NCBI GenBank assembly: GCA_024398875.1
Contig: JAKSIJ010000018.1
Location: forward strand, 1-52,603
Reading direction: 5' to 3'
Length of the DNA: 52,603 bases
Origin: Fibrobacter sp.
Lineage (GTDB): Bacteria; Fibrobacterota; Fibrobacteria; Fibrobacterales; Fibrobacteraceae
The translations under genes and the position numbers were made by a program. Below the pieces are notes generated by a model, which saw only the letters and a program-made list of their open reading frames with translations, was not told the DNA's origin and searched no databases. Positions 32,095 to 39,888 of this stretch are shown piece by piece (position 1 is the stretch's first letter; each line of letters opens with the position of its first letter).

Positions 32095-35000
32095 ATGATT
32101 AAAGCCAGTATTTATAAACCAATCACCATGCTCATGGTCATCTTGACCGTGGTGGTGTTCGGTATCTACACCTACACCATGATGGTGGTGGACTTGATGC
32201 CGAAATTCGACGTGCCTGTGGTGACAGGTACCGTTATTTACGCCGGCGCAAACCCGGAAGAAATTGAAACCACCATCGTGAAGCCCATCGAAGAGCAGGT
32301 GGAACTGGTGGATGGTATCGACTACGTGCAGTCCATCTGTATGGAAAACTACGGCATCATCATCGCCATGTTCAACATGGGTATTGATGTGGATGTGGCT
32401 GCAAACGACGTTCGTGCAAAAATCGAACAGGTGGCCGCCGACTTCCCTGACGCTGTGGAAGCCCCGATTATTTCAAAAATCGATATCAACGCTTCTGCTA
32501 TCATGAGTTTCTCCTTTACCGGTCCCGTGGGCCCTACGGAACTCCGCCAGAAGGCTGAAGACGAAATCGAACCGCTCCTCACCTCTGTTTCCGGCGTGGC
32601 TAGCGTAGATATCTTCGGTGGTACTACTCGCCAGATTTCCATTGAATTGGACAAGGAAATGCTCAAGTCCCGCGGTGTGGACATCACCACCATGATGGGC
32701 GTGTTCCAGGCCTCCAACCTGAACTACCCCGTTGGTGAAGTCATTGGCAAGCACAAAAACACCAGCGTTCGTACCAGCGGTAAGTTTGAAACCCTGGACC
32801 AAATTCGCAATTTGGATATTCCTACAGCTACAGGCGTCATCAAACTTGGCGATGTAGCCCTCGTAAAAGATACCGTGGCAACGGTGACCTCCGCCTCCCG
32901 CTATAACGGAACAAACTCCGTCTCTCTGGATATTAAGAAGCGTTCCGACGCAAACGTGGTGGAAGTGGCCAAGGGCGCTTTGAAGCGTGCCGAAGAAATC
33001 AACAAGACTCTCCCCGAAGGCTACGAGCTTCACCTGGTGTACGATAAGTCCGAAGCTGTGGAAGAATCCATCAACAACGTGATTTCGAACATCGTCATTG
33101 CTATTATCCTTACCTCTATTCTGCTCCTCCTCTTCCTCGGAAAGATGAGCACCATGCTTATTGCAGCCCTCACCATGCCTATCTCCGTGATTGGCGCCTT
33201 CACCTTCATGTACTTCGCCGGTTTCGGTATCAACATGATGTCCCTGATGGCACTTTCCTCTGCAGTGGGCCTCTTGGTGACCAACTCCATCGTGGTGTTG
33301 GAAAACATCAACGCAAAACTGATGGATGGTTTGGACCCGAAGGAAGCCGCCCTCAAGGGAACCACAGAAATCATGGTGGCCATCATGGCATCCACCTTGA
33401 CAAACGTCTGCGTGTTCGTGCCCATCGCCTTCATGAAATCCATCGTGGGTATCTTCTTCCGTACCTACGGTATGACCATGGTGTTCGCCACCTTCGTGTC
33501 ACTCCTCGTGACCTTCACGCTTACGCCGCTCATGGCTGCCTACCTGTTCAAGGGCAAGAAGCGTGACGAGAATGGAAACATCGTTGAAGAAAAGCCAGGC
33601 CTCATCGAACGAATCACCAGCTTCTTCCCCAAGATACTGAATGGTGTTCGCTTCCTCTACTTGAAGACGTTGAGTTTCTGCCTTTCCATCCCTGGTGTGA
33701 TTTTCCAGGTGGTGGCATTAGTGGCCATGCTCTACTTCGTGGGATTCATGGCAAAGAACTTCCTCACCGTAGAACTTATGCCTAAGCAAGACCAGGGCAT
33801 GATGAACATTACTCTCGAAATGCCCGTGGGTACCAACATCGAGACCACGGATAGTGTTGCAAAGATTATCGAATCCCGCATCAAGGACATTCCCGAAATT
33901 GAACGCTATAGCGTGACGGTGGGTGGCGAAAACGGCTTTACCGGCGTGAACCAGGCCACCGTGCGCGTGAAGATGATTAAGCGCGATCAGGGACGTACCC
34001 GCAGTACTGACCAGATTGTGGACTCCATCCGCCCCTACCTGGCAGATATTCCCGATGCTTACATCGCTGTGAAGAGCGCCTCTGCTTCTGAAATGAGCAA
34101 CAACAGCGCCGGCGACGTGGTGCTGGAAGTTTACAGCCTCAAGGCTGATTCCGCCATCAAGGCTTCCGAAATCCTTCTGGACAAGGCCAGAGACATTCCG
34201 GGCGTTGTGGACGTGAAGACCAGTTACGAAGCCGGTAAGCCCGAAATCAAGTTGGTGCCCAACCGTCAGGCAATCGCTGATTACGGCGCAACGCTCCAGA
34301 GCCTTGCCACCGTGAACTACATCGCCGTCAGTGGTTTCGAAGCAGGAACCTTCACTGAAGACGGTGAAGAATACGATGTATACGTGCGTATGCAGGAGAA
34401 GGACCGCCAAAGCCATGCCGACATTGAAGACCTTCCCATGCTGACCCCCAAGGGCTATGTTTCTGCCAGCACCCTCTTCTATGTGGAAGATGGCGCAGGC
34501 CCCACCAAGATTAACCGTAAGCGCAAAATGACCCGCGTGGACGTTTCCATGAACCTTCTTCCAGGACACACCACCGGTGAAATCATGGGCAAGTTGGGAG
34601 CCCTCTCCGCAGAACTGCAGAAGAATGGCGAACTTCCGGAAGGCGTCTCTACGGGCTTCGGTGGTAACGCTGACATGCAGAACGACATGATTAAGGAATT
34701 CGTGGCAGCTATCATCATGGCCGTGCTCCTCACCTACATCTTGCTGGTGGCCTTGCTGGAAAGCTTTGCACAGCCCTTCATCATCATGACTACCATCCCG
34801 ATGGGTGCAATCGGTGTGATTCTCTCCCTGGTGTTTACAGGGAAGTCCCTCTCCATGATTGCCTTCATGGCTATCGTGATGCTTATCGGTGTGGTGGTGA
34901 ACAACGCTATTCTATTGCTGGATGAAGCCAACCGCCTGCTCCGTAGTGGAAGCATGGGCCGTCGCTCCGCAGTGCTTACCGCCGGTAAGGCAAAGTTCCA

Positions 35001-35235
35001 GGCAATCGCCCTTGCCACCTTCGCCTCCATTGTGGCTCAGCTCCCGCTGGCCTTCGGTATCGGTGGTGACGTGGCCGCCATGACGCAGCCCATGGGTATC
35101 GCTTCTGTGGGCGGCTTGCTGATTTCCGCAATCCTCACCATGTACTTGATTCCTACCTTCTTCTGGCTCCCCAACGCCCTCTTTAGCAAGGCGAAGAAGG
35201 GTGTTTCCAAGATGAAGAAGAAGTTTTCCAAGTAA
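32095..35235 (+). CDS. RND-family efflux pump (HAE1/AcrB-like), atypical TM4
   Basis: A 1046-residue inner-membrane transporter with the standard RND plan: TM1 near residues 10-30, a large periplasmic porter domain (35-330), TM2-6 (335-490), TM7 and a second porter domain (530-865), and TM8-12 (870-1030). It forms a tripartite pump with the two genes upstream. The TM4 motif reads GLLVTNSIVVLENI. In AcrB this place is GLLVDDAIVVVENV, and the Asp pair (407/408) carries protons. Here both are neutral (Thr396, Asn397), and the TM10 Lys position is Asn (GVVVNNAILLLDE). Proton coupling must therefore use other residues, or the ion or direction differs. Substrate unknown. A strong terminator follows. 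Confidence 0.95.
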   Translation: MIKASIYKPITMLMVILTVVVFGIYTYTMMVVDLMPKFDVPVVTGTVIYAGANPEEIETTIVKPIEEQVELVDGIDYVQSICMENYGIIIAMFNMGIDVDVAANDVRAKIEQVAADFPDAVEAPIISKIDINASAIMSFSFTGPVGPTELRQKAEDEIEPLLTSVSGVASVDIFGGTTRQISIELDKEMLKSRGVDITTMMGVFQASNLNYPVGEVIGKHKNTSVRTSGKFETLDQIRNLDIPTATGVIKLGDVALVKDTVATVTSASRYNGTNSVSLDIKKRSDANVVEVAKGALKRAEEINKTLPEGYELHLVYDKSEAVEESINNVISNIVIAIILTSILLLLFLGKMSTMLIAALTMPISVIGAFTFMYFAGFGINMMSLMALSSAVGLLVTNSIVVLENINAKLMDGLDPKEAALKGTTEIMVAIMASTLTNVCVFVPIAFMKSIVGIFFRTYGMTMVFATFVSLLVTFTLTPLMAAYLFKGKKRDENGNIVEEKPGLIERITSFFPKILNGVRFLYLKTLSFCLSIPGVIFQVVALVAMLYFVGFMAKNFLTVELMPKQDQGMMNITLEMPVGTNIETTDSVAKIIESRIKDIPEIERYSVTVGGENGFTGVNQATVRVKMIKRDQGRTRSTDQIVDSIRPYLADIPDAYIAVKSASASEMSNNSAGDVVLEVYSLKADSAIKASEILLDKARDIPGVVDVKTSYEAGKPEIKLVPNRQAIADYGATLQSLATVNYIAVSGFEAGTFTEDGEEYDVYVRMQEKDRQSHADIEDLPMLTPKGYVSASTLFYVEDGAGPTKINRKRKMTRVDVSMNLLPGHTTGEIMGKLGALSAELQKNGELPEGVSTGFGGNADMQNDMIKEFVAAIIMAVLLTYILLVALLESFAQPFIIMTTIPMGAIGVILSLVFTGKSLSMIAFMAIVMLIGVVVNNAILLLDEANRLLRSGSMGRRSAVLTAGKAKFQAIALATFASIVAQLPLAFGIGGDVAAMTQPMGIASVGGLLISAILTMYLIPTFFWLPNALFSKAKKGVSKMKKKFSK

Positions 35236-35261
35236 TCGAAAAGCTTAAAATTCAAGCATTG

Positions 35262-35295
35262 AAATCCGCGGGCTTTTGGCCTGCGGATTTTTTTT
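35262..35295 (+). terminator. Terminator of the efflux operon
   Basis: A 12-bp stem (AAATCCGCGGGC with GCCTGCGGATTT, one mismatch) with a TTTTG loop and eight T, 27 bases after the pump stop. Confidence 0.9.
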
Positions 35296-35309
35296 ACTGC
35301 CGATGACAT

Positions 35310-35386
35310 CCGCGAAATTTGATACTGCCGCGGAAACGTGATACAGCCGCGAAAAAAATTGATACTGCCGCGAAAATTTGATACTG
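35310..35386. repeat. Four tandem CCGCGAAAATTTGATACTG units
   Basis: Imperfect units of 18, 19, 21 and 19 bases start at 35310, 35328, 35347 and 35368. They lie between the efflux operon terminator and the GspE-like gene. The ACTGCCGC-AAATTT core also appears in the 27-bp repeats inside the U32 gene (6033-6062). Confidence 0.65.
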
Positions 35387-35442
35387 CAAATTTTTTTTGA
35401 GAAGGGGTTGGAAAATGGACGTCGAAAAACGTCTATAAGAGT

Positions 35443-36750
35443 ATGACTCTTTCTCTAAAATGGGCGAAGGCCCACAACATCGCTGTAATACCCTCTAATA
35501 TCGAGCCCGGGGACAGTTCCAACCTCGGCCCCATGGACTGCAATTTCGAGCCAGTGGACTGCGCCACCCTTCGGGTGGCCATGCGGAACATTCACGACGA
35601 ACTGCTGCTGGAAAAAATCAAAATAGCGGCTCCAGGTAAAACAATCTTGCCTGTGGAACATAGCCAGAGTGAAATTCAGCGACTCTGGAGGGCCGCAGCC
35701 ACTGCAGAAACAAGCCCTCAGAATCTGATGGAAAACATGGAGAAGGCCTCCACCACTTGGGAGTCGGAACCCATCATCAACCTGGTGGATTTTTTGATGG
35801 AGCAGGCTCTGGAACGGCGGGCCACCGATATCCACCTGGAGCCCGGGAACGACGGTTTTCGCGTGCGATTCCGCATAGATGGCATGCTGGTAGACTACCG
35901 CACCCTCCCCGCCTGGCTTGCAGATCCCATCCTCATCCGGCTAAAGCTGCTGGCGAAAGCAGACATTACGGAGCGCCGCACCCCTCACGATGGCAGCTTC
36001 AACTTCCAGGGCATCAAGCACGAGGCCAACGTGCGACTCAGCACGCTGCCTATCTATACCGCAGGACAAGCGCAGGAGAAATGCGTTTTGCGGTTACTGC
36101 CTGTAGCCGAAAAGGAAATCACCCTGAAGGAGCTGGACATTTTCCCCAAAACGCTAGAATTTCTGGAGGGAATCTTCCGAAAGCCCCAAGGCCTCTTCCT
36201 CATTACGGGCCCCACAGGCAGCGGCAAGACGACGACGCTCTACGCCGGGCTCCGAGAGGTCATCGGACGAGAAATCAACGTGACAACCATCGAAGACCCG
36301 GTGGAGTATAGCCTGAAGGGGGCGAATCAGGTTCAGGTGAATGAGAAGTGCGGGCTCACCTTCGCCGCCGCCCTCCGCTCCATTTTGCGACAAGATCCGG
36401 ATGTAATCCTCGTGGGGGAAATCCGCGACGCAGAAACCGCAAAAATCGCTCTGCAGGCCGCGCAAACGGGGCATCTTGTATTCGCGACACTCCATACCAA
36501 CAGCGCGAAGAACGCGGAGGAGCGGCTCGCAGACTTAGGATTGGACCCGAAAATTGCGAAGGAAGCCATTATCGGGATCATGGCACAGCGACTGCTGCGA
36601 CGACGGGACCGCGACAAAGGCCGCATCGCTGCCATGGAAATCCTAAATCCCGACGGCACCTACGTGGAAGGGACATTAAAGGAATACGCCCAAAAACTAG
36701 TGCAATTAGGCAAAACTGACGAAAACGAGGTTACGAGAGTAATTGGATAA
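35443..36750 (+). CDS. GspE/PilB-family secretion ATPase, short form
   Basis: A 435-residue type II secretion/type IV pilus ATPase. A short N-terminal region leads to the N2 domain (about 105-210, EQALERRATDIHLEPG). The C-terminal ATPase has Walker A GPTGSGKTTTLY near 250, the Asp box IEDPVEYSL, Walker B ILVGEIRDAETAKIALQAAQTGH and the His box TLHTNSA. The tetracysteine zinc loop that follows the His box in most GspE/PilB is missing; the sequence goes directly from LLRRRDRDKGR to AAMEILN. The N1 domain is also reduced. No other pilus or secretion genes are nearby, so the partner machine is unknown. A GACGT-CGAAA-ACGTC inverted repeat and TATAAG lie just upstream of the ATG; no clear Shine-Dalgarno sequence. 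Confidence 0.92.
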   Translation: MTLSLKWAKAHNIAVIPSNIEPGDSSNLGPMDCNFEPVDCATLRVAMRNIHDELLLEKIKIAAPGKTILPVEHSQSEIQRLWRAAATAETSPQNLMENMEKASTTWESEPIINLVDFLMEQALERRATDIHLEPGNDGFRVRFRIDGMLVDYRTLPAWLADPILIRLKLLAKADITERRTPHDGSFNFQGIKHEANVRLSTLPIYTAGQAQEKCVLRLLPVAEKEITLKELDIFPKTLEFLEGIFRKPQGLFLITGPTGSGKTTTLYAGLREVIGREINVTTIEDPVEYSLKGANQVQVNEKCGLTFAAALRSILRQDPDVILVGEIRDAETAKIALQAAQTGHLVFATLHTNSAKNAEERLADLGLDPKIAKEAIIGIMAQRLLRRRDRDKGRIAAMEILNPDGTYVEGTLKEYAQKLVQLGKTDENEVTRVIG

Positions 36751-36819
36751 AATCTTGTATAAATATACAAGATTTCATTCTTCTATTATGCTATTTACAC
36801 ATTTTGTAAAGAAAATATG

Positions 36820-36825
36820 TATATT
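36820..36825 (+). promoter_or_regulatory. -10-like TATATT, 6 nt before a GTG start
   Basis: TATATT, then TATACA, then GTG at 36832. The hexamer lies downstream of an in-frame ATG at 36817, so if it is the promoter the ATG is not transcribed and the GTG is the true start. Confidence 0.4.
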
Positions 36826-36831
36826 TATACA

Positions 36832-38121
36832 GTGAATCGTCCTAAATATTTAAAAGCCCTTATAGAAAAAAACGGCAACGGCTTAATAAAAGTCATTACC
36901 GGATTGCGTCGGGTAGGCAAATCCTACCTGCTTTTTGAACTATTCCGCCACCACCTGTTGGAATCCGGGGTAAGTCCAGACCATATTATTGCGGTAGCTC
37001 TGGATGACGATTTAAACCTGAAGTTAAGAAACCCTCTAGAGTTGGGAAAGTATATTCGCGAAAAGATTCACGAATCACATAGCCAGTATTATGTCTTTCT
37101 GGATGAAATTCAAAAAGTCGAACCCGTAAGGAACCCTTACCTTCCCGATTCAAAAGAAAAAGTCACCTTCATTGACGTTCTGCTGGGCATCCAGAAAATC
37201 AAGAATGTGGATGTATATGTCACCGGAAGCAATTCCAGAATGCTTTCGTCCGAGGTGCTTACCGAATTCCGAGGGCGTGGCGACGAAATCCACGTCAGGC
37301 CGTTTTCGTATAGCGAATTTTGCGATGTCTATGAAGACAAGCGCAATGCCTGGCGAGACTACATCACCTATGGAGGAATGCCTTACGTGCTGTCGCTCCA
37401 AGGCCACGACGCCAAAAGCCAATACTTGAAGCATCTCGTTGAACATACCTACATAAGTGATGTTCTTGACAGAAACCACATCCGTGCAGAAAAATCGGTG
37501 TTGGACGATTTGCTGAATACGGTGTCATCCAGTGTTGGCTCCCTCACCAATCCAAACAAAATTGCGAACACCTTTGCAAGCGAACGAAAATTACAAATAA
37601 ATTCAACAACCATCGATTCCTACATCGGGCATTTTGTCGACGCCTTTTTGCTGGAAACCGCCAAGCGCTACGACGTCAAGGGACGAAAATACATCGGCTC
37701 GCTTTACAAATACTACTTCGCCGATGTAGGGCTACGCAATGCCAGGCTAAACTTTAGGCAAAATGAAGAGAGCCATATTATGGAGAATGTCATTTTCAAC
37801 GAACTTCTCTACAGAGGCTTTGATGTGGATATTGGTGTTGTAAACCACATGAGAAAAATAGACGGCAAACAAGTCCGATGCACGTTTGAAGTAGATTTTG
37901 TTGCAAACAAGGGCGGGAACAGGTTCTATATCCAATCAGCGCTAAACGTTGCTAGCGAAGAAAAACGAATTCAAGAGACAAACTCGCTGAACAGCATCAA
38001 GGAATCCTTTAAGAAAATCGTCATCGTCAAAGACAACATCGTCCCTTGGCACGATGAAAAAGGAATCCTTTACATGGGCGTAGAGGAATTTCTGCTGAAC
38101 GAGCACTCTCTGGAAATGTAA
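36832..38121 (+). CDS. AAA ATPase with DUF4143 domain
   Basis: A 429-residue protein of the common AAA_14/DUF4143 family (function poorly known; often called putative ATP-binding protein). The N-terminal ATPase has Walker A GLRRVGKS near residue 25, Walker B YYVFLDEIQ near 90, and the sensor-like VTGSNSRML. The winged-helix middle is followed by DUF4143 with a PD-(D/E)XK-like core: ENVIFNELLYRG, CTFEVDFVA and YIQSALNV, where the usual E-x-K is replaced by Q-x-A, so nuclease activity is doubtful. Family members begin shortly before M/V-x-R-x-x-Y-L, which fits the GTG at 36832 (VNRPKYLKAL); an ATG at 36817 is the alternative. It converges with mtgA, 9 bases apart. Confidence 0.87.
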   Translation: MNRPKYLKALIEKNGNGLIKVITGLRRVGKSYLLFELFRHHLLESGVSPDHIIAVALDDDLNLKLRNPLELGKYIREKIHESHSQYYVFLDEIQKVEPVRNPYLPDSKEKVTFIDVLLGIQKIKNVDVYVTGSNSRMLSSEVLTEFRGRGDEIHVRPFSYSEFCDVYEDKRNAWRDYITYGGMPYVLSLQGHDAKSQYLKHLVEHTYISDVLDRNHIRAEKSVLDDLLNTVSSSVGSLTNPNKIANTFASERKLQINSTTIDSYIGHFVDAFLLETAKRYDVKGRKYIGSLYKYYFADVGLRNARLNFRQNEESHIMENVIFNELLYRGFDVDIGVVNHMRKIDGKQVRCTFEVDFVANKGGNRFYIQSALNVASEEKRIQETNSLNSIKESFKKIVIVKDNIVPWHDEKGILYMGVEEFLLNEHSLEM

Positions 38122-38130
38122 TCCACAAAG

Positions 38131-39063
38131 CTAGGGAACCGCAGGTGCTGCAGGAGCAGCAGGTGTTGCGGGCGCGGGGGGCATTGTTGCCGTGGAATTC
38201 CGCGCAGCTGTCGAATCAGGCGGGGCCATCAGTTGCCGGAGGGAATCCACCAGGAGGCTATCCTTCTTGGGGAACATGTTCTGGTAAATCACCGCCCGAC
38301 GCTGCTGCATAAAGCGGCTTTCGCGCATGTTGGGGTGATGCTTGCCCGGACTCGCGAGCATTGCTGCGAGATTGATGGCCTGATCCACACTGAGCTTGGA
38401 GCAGCTCTTCTTGTAGTAGGCTTTGCAAGCCTCCTGACAGCCAAAGATATCCTTCCCCCACTGGGCATAATTGAGGTAGAGTTCCAGAATGCGGTCCTTC
38501 CCCAGTTCGTGCTCCATCAGAAGAGCGTAGGCCAGCTCCTTGAACTTCCGCTCCCAGGAGCGCTCCCCGCTAAGGAAGAGATTCTTGGCCAGTTGCTGAG
38601 TGATGGTAGAGCCGCCGAACTTGGTGCGGCCCGAGTTGCGGTTGGCATTCAGGGCCTCCGCGATGGCATTCACGTCAAACCCAGGATGGAAATAGAAGCC
38701 CGCATCCTCGCTGGCAATAACAGCCTTCTGCAGGTAAGGGCTGATGGAATCCAGAGGGACGAAGGTATGCTTGATTTCCACATCCGGATTGGAATCCCGG
38801 AGAGCCAGCATGTAATTGCTCATCTCGGGCTGGGTATCCTTCAGATTCTCCACCCCATCGTAGATGTTATAGCCGTAAACGAAAGCCTTGTAGAGGGCGA
38901 TGGACGCCACGATGGTGAAAGCGGCGGAATAGAGGATGAGGCTCAGCAGCACCACCCGGAGCAAAAAATTGATGAACCGGTAGACGCACCGGAAAATCTT
39001 CGCCCCCAAGCTATTGTGAATCCGCTTGCAGAAGGCCACCAATTTTTGCCATTTCGCTTTCAT
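38131..39063 (-). CDS. mtgA: Monofunctional peptidoglycan transglycosylase
   Basis: A 310-residue GT51 enzyme that polymerises lipid II into glycan strands at the outer face of the inner membrane. One N-terminal membrane helix (about residues 22-60) precedes the catalytic domain: ASEDAGFYFHPGFD near 115 carries the catalytic Glu, GGSTITQQLAKNLF near 150 and KELAYALLMEHELGKDRILELYLN with the second Glu follow. There is no transpeptidase domain. The last 35 residues are a Pro/Ala-rich low-complexity tail (APATPAAPAAPAVP), unusual for MtgA. TATATT ends 9 bases before the ATG, with no Shine-Dalgarno sequence. It is divergent from the sigma factor gene. Confidence 0.93.
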   Translation of the reverse strand: MKAKWQKLVAFCKRIHNSLGAKIFRCVYRFINFLLRVVLLSLILYSAAFTIVASIALYKAFVYGYNIYDGVENLKDTQPEMSNYMLALRDSNPDVEIKHTFVPLDSISPYLQKAVIASEDAGFYFHPGFDVNAIAEALNANRNSGRTKFGGSTITQQLAKNLFLSGERSWERKFKELAYALLMEHELGKDRILELYLNYAQWGKDIFGCQEACKAYYKKSCSKLSVDQAINLAAMLASPGKHHPNMRESRFMQQRRAVIYQNMFPKKDSLLVDSLRQLMAPPDSTAARNSTATMPPAPATPAAPAAPAVP

Positions 39064-39072
39064 GGTAGGGTA

Positions 39073-39078
39073 AATATA
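39073..39078 (-). promoter_or_regulatory. -10-like TATATT, 9 nt before the mtgA start
   Basis: TATATT followed by nine bases and the ATG at 39063 on the minus strand. This gives a leader of 0-3 bases if it is the promoter. Confidence 0.4.
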
Positions 39079-39144
39079 TAATGTAAAATCGTGTTGGGAA
39101 AAATTTTACAAACAAATCCTTTCCATTAACCTCAAAAAATGCAA

Positions 39145-39150
39145 TATTAT
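39145..39150 (+). promoter_or_regulatory. -10-like TATTAT, 6 nt before the sigma factor start
   Basis: TATTAT, six bases (GCACGT), then ATG at 39157. It lies inside the longer open frame that starts at 39139, and so argues for the ATG at 39157 as the real start. Confidence 0.35.
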
Positions 39151-39156
39151 GCACGT

Positions 39157-39876
39157 ATGATGGTGGAAAAATGCTTTCAACGCTATATCTGGTACAAGAC
39201 GGAAATCTTGGAACTGGAATCCTATATCCAAACCCTGGATTTGGACTCTGAAACCAGAGCCCACGTAACCCGCATTCTCACTTCCCTGAAGCAGGACCGG
39301 GACACCCTCCGAAACGCCATCGCCGGCGAGCATGCCGAATTTGCGCTCCGCATTGCGCGCAAATACCACCACGAAAATATGGACCTGGAAGATTTTTTTC
39401 AGGAAGCCCACCAGGCACTGCTAAAATCCATCGAGACATACGACCCGACATACGGCGTCCCCTTTGAAGCCTACGCCTACATCTGGATCCGGAAGACTCT
39501 TAGCCATCTGGTGGAAAGCGAATGCGGTCTCATCCGCGTGCCCGATAGCCTTGTGAGACAACGCCGGAAGGACAAGCAAAGCCCCACAGTATTCACCTAC
39601 GAATGCTATGAAGACCGCGTTTCCGATGGAGAACCAACTCCTGAAGAAATCCAGATTTGCCGGAGGACTCGGGATTATCTGAACGCCTGCATCACCAACC
39701 TGGACGACACCCGCCGGAAGATTCTGCAGAAGCGCTACATGAGCAACAAGCTGATTCCAAACTCCCTAGAAGAAGTGGCCAGAGAATGCGGTCTCACCCG
39801 AGAAAAGACGCGATTGCTAGAGAAAAGTGCCCTGCAACGACTCACCCGTTATTTAGAACAAAGTAAAACTGTTTAG
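39157..39876 (+). CDS. Sigma-70 family RNA polymerase sigma factor
   Basis: A 239-residue alternative sigma factor. Region 2 is clear: HAEFALRIARKYHHENMDLEDFFQEAHQ corresponds to 2.1-2.2 (about residues 60-90) and YGVPFEAYAYIWIRKTLSHLV to 2.3-2.4, the -10-recognition helix. A short Arg/Lys-rich, degenerate region 3 follows, then region 4 (LDDTRRKILQKRYM to the helix-turn-helix SLEEVARECGLTREKTRLLEKSALQRL), which recognises the -35. Region 1.1 is absent; residues 1-55 form a helical N-terminus. It is neither ECF (too long) nor a full RpoD. No anti-sigma gene is adjacent. The ATG at 39157 is preferred to 39139 on the basis of the TATTAT box. It converges with the primase-like gene, 12 bases apart. 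Confidence 0.88.
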   Translation: MMVEKCFQRYIWYKTEILELESYIQTLDLDSETRAHVTRILTSLKQDRDTLRNAIAGEHAEFALRIARKYHHENMDLEDFFQEAHQALLKSIETYDPTYGVPFEAYAYIWIRKTLSHLVESECGLIRVPDSLVRQRRKDKQSPTVFTYECYEDRVSDGEPTPEEIQICRRTRDYLNACITNLDDTRRKILQKRYMSNKLIPNSLEEVARECGLTREKTRLLEKSALQRLTRYLEQSKTV

Positions 39877-39888
39877 CGCTTACCGCAA

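Noticed and set aside
36817-38121. Transposase-type assignment for the AAA ATPase
   Set aside because: The Walker motifs and the DUF4143 end identify the chromosomal AAA_14 family, and no inverted repeats or partner transposase surround it.
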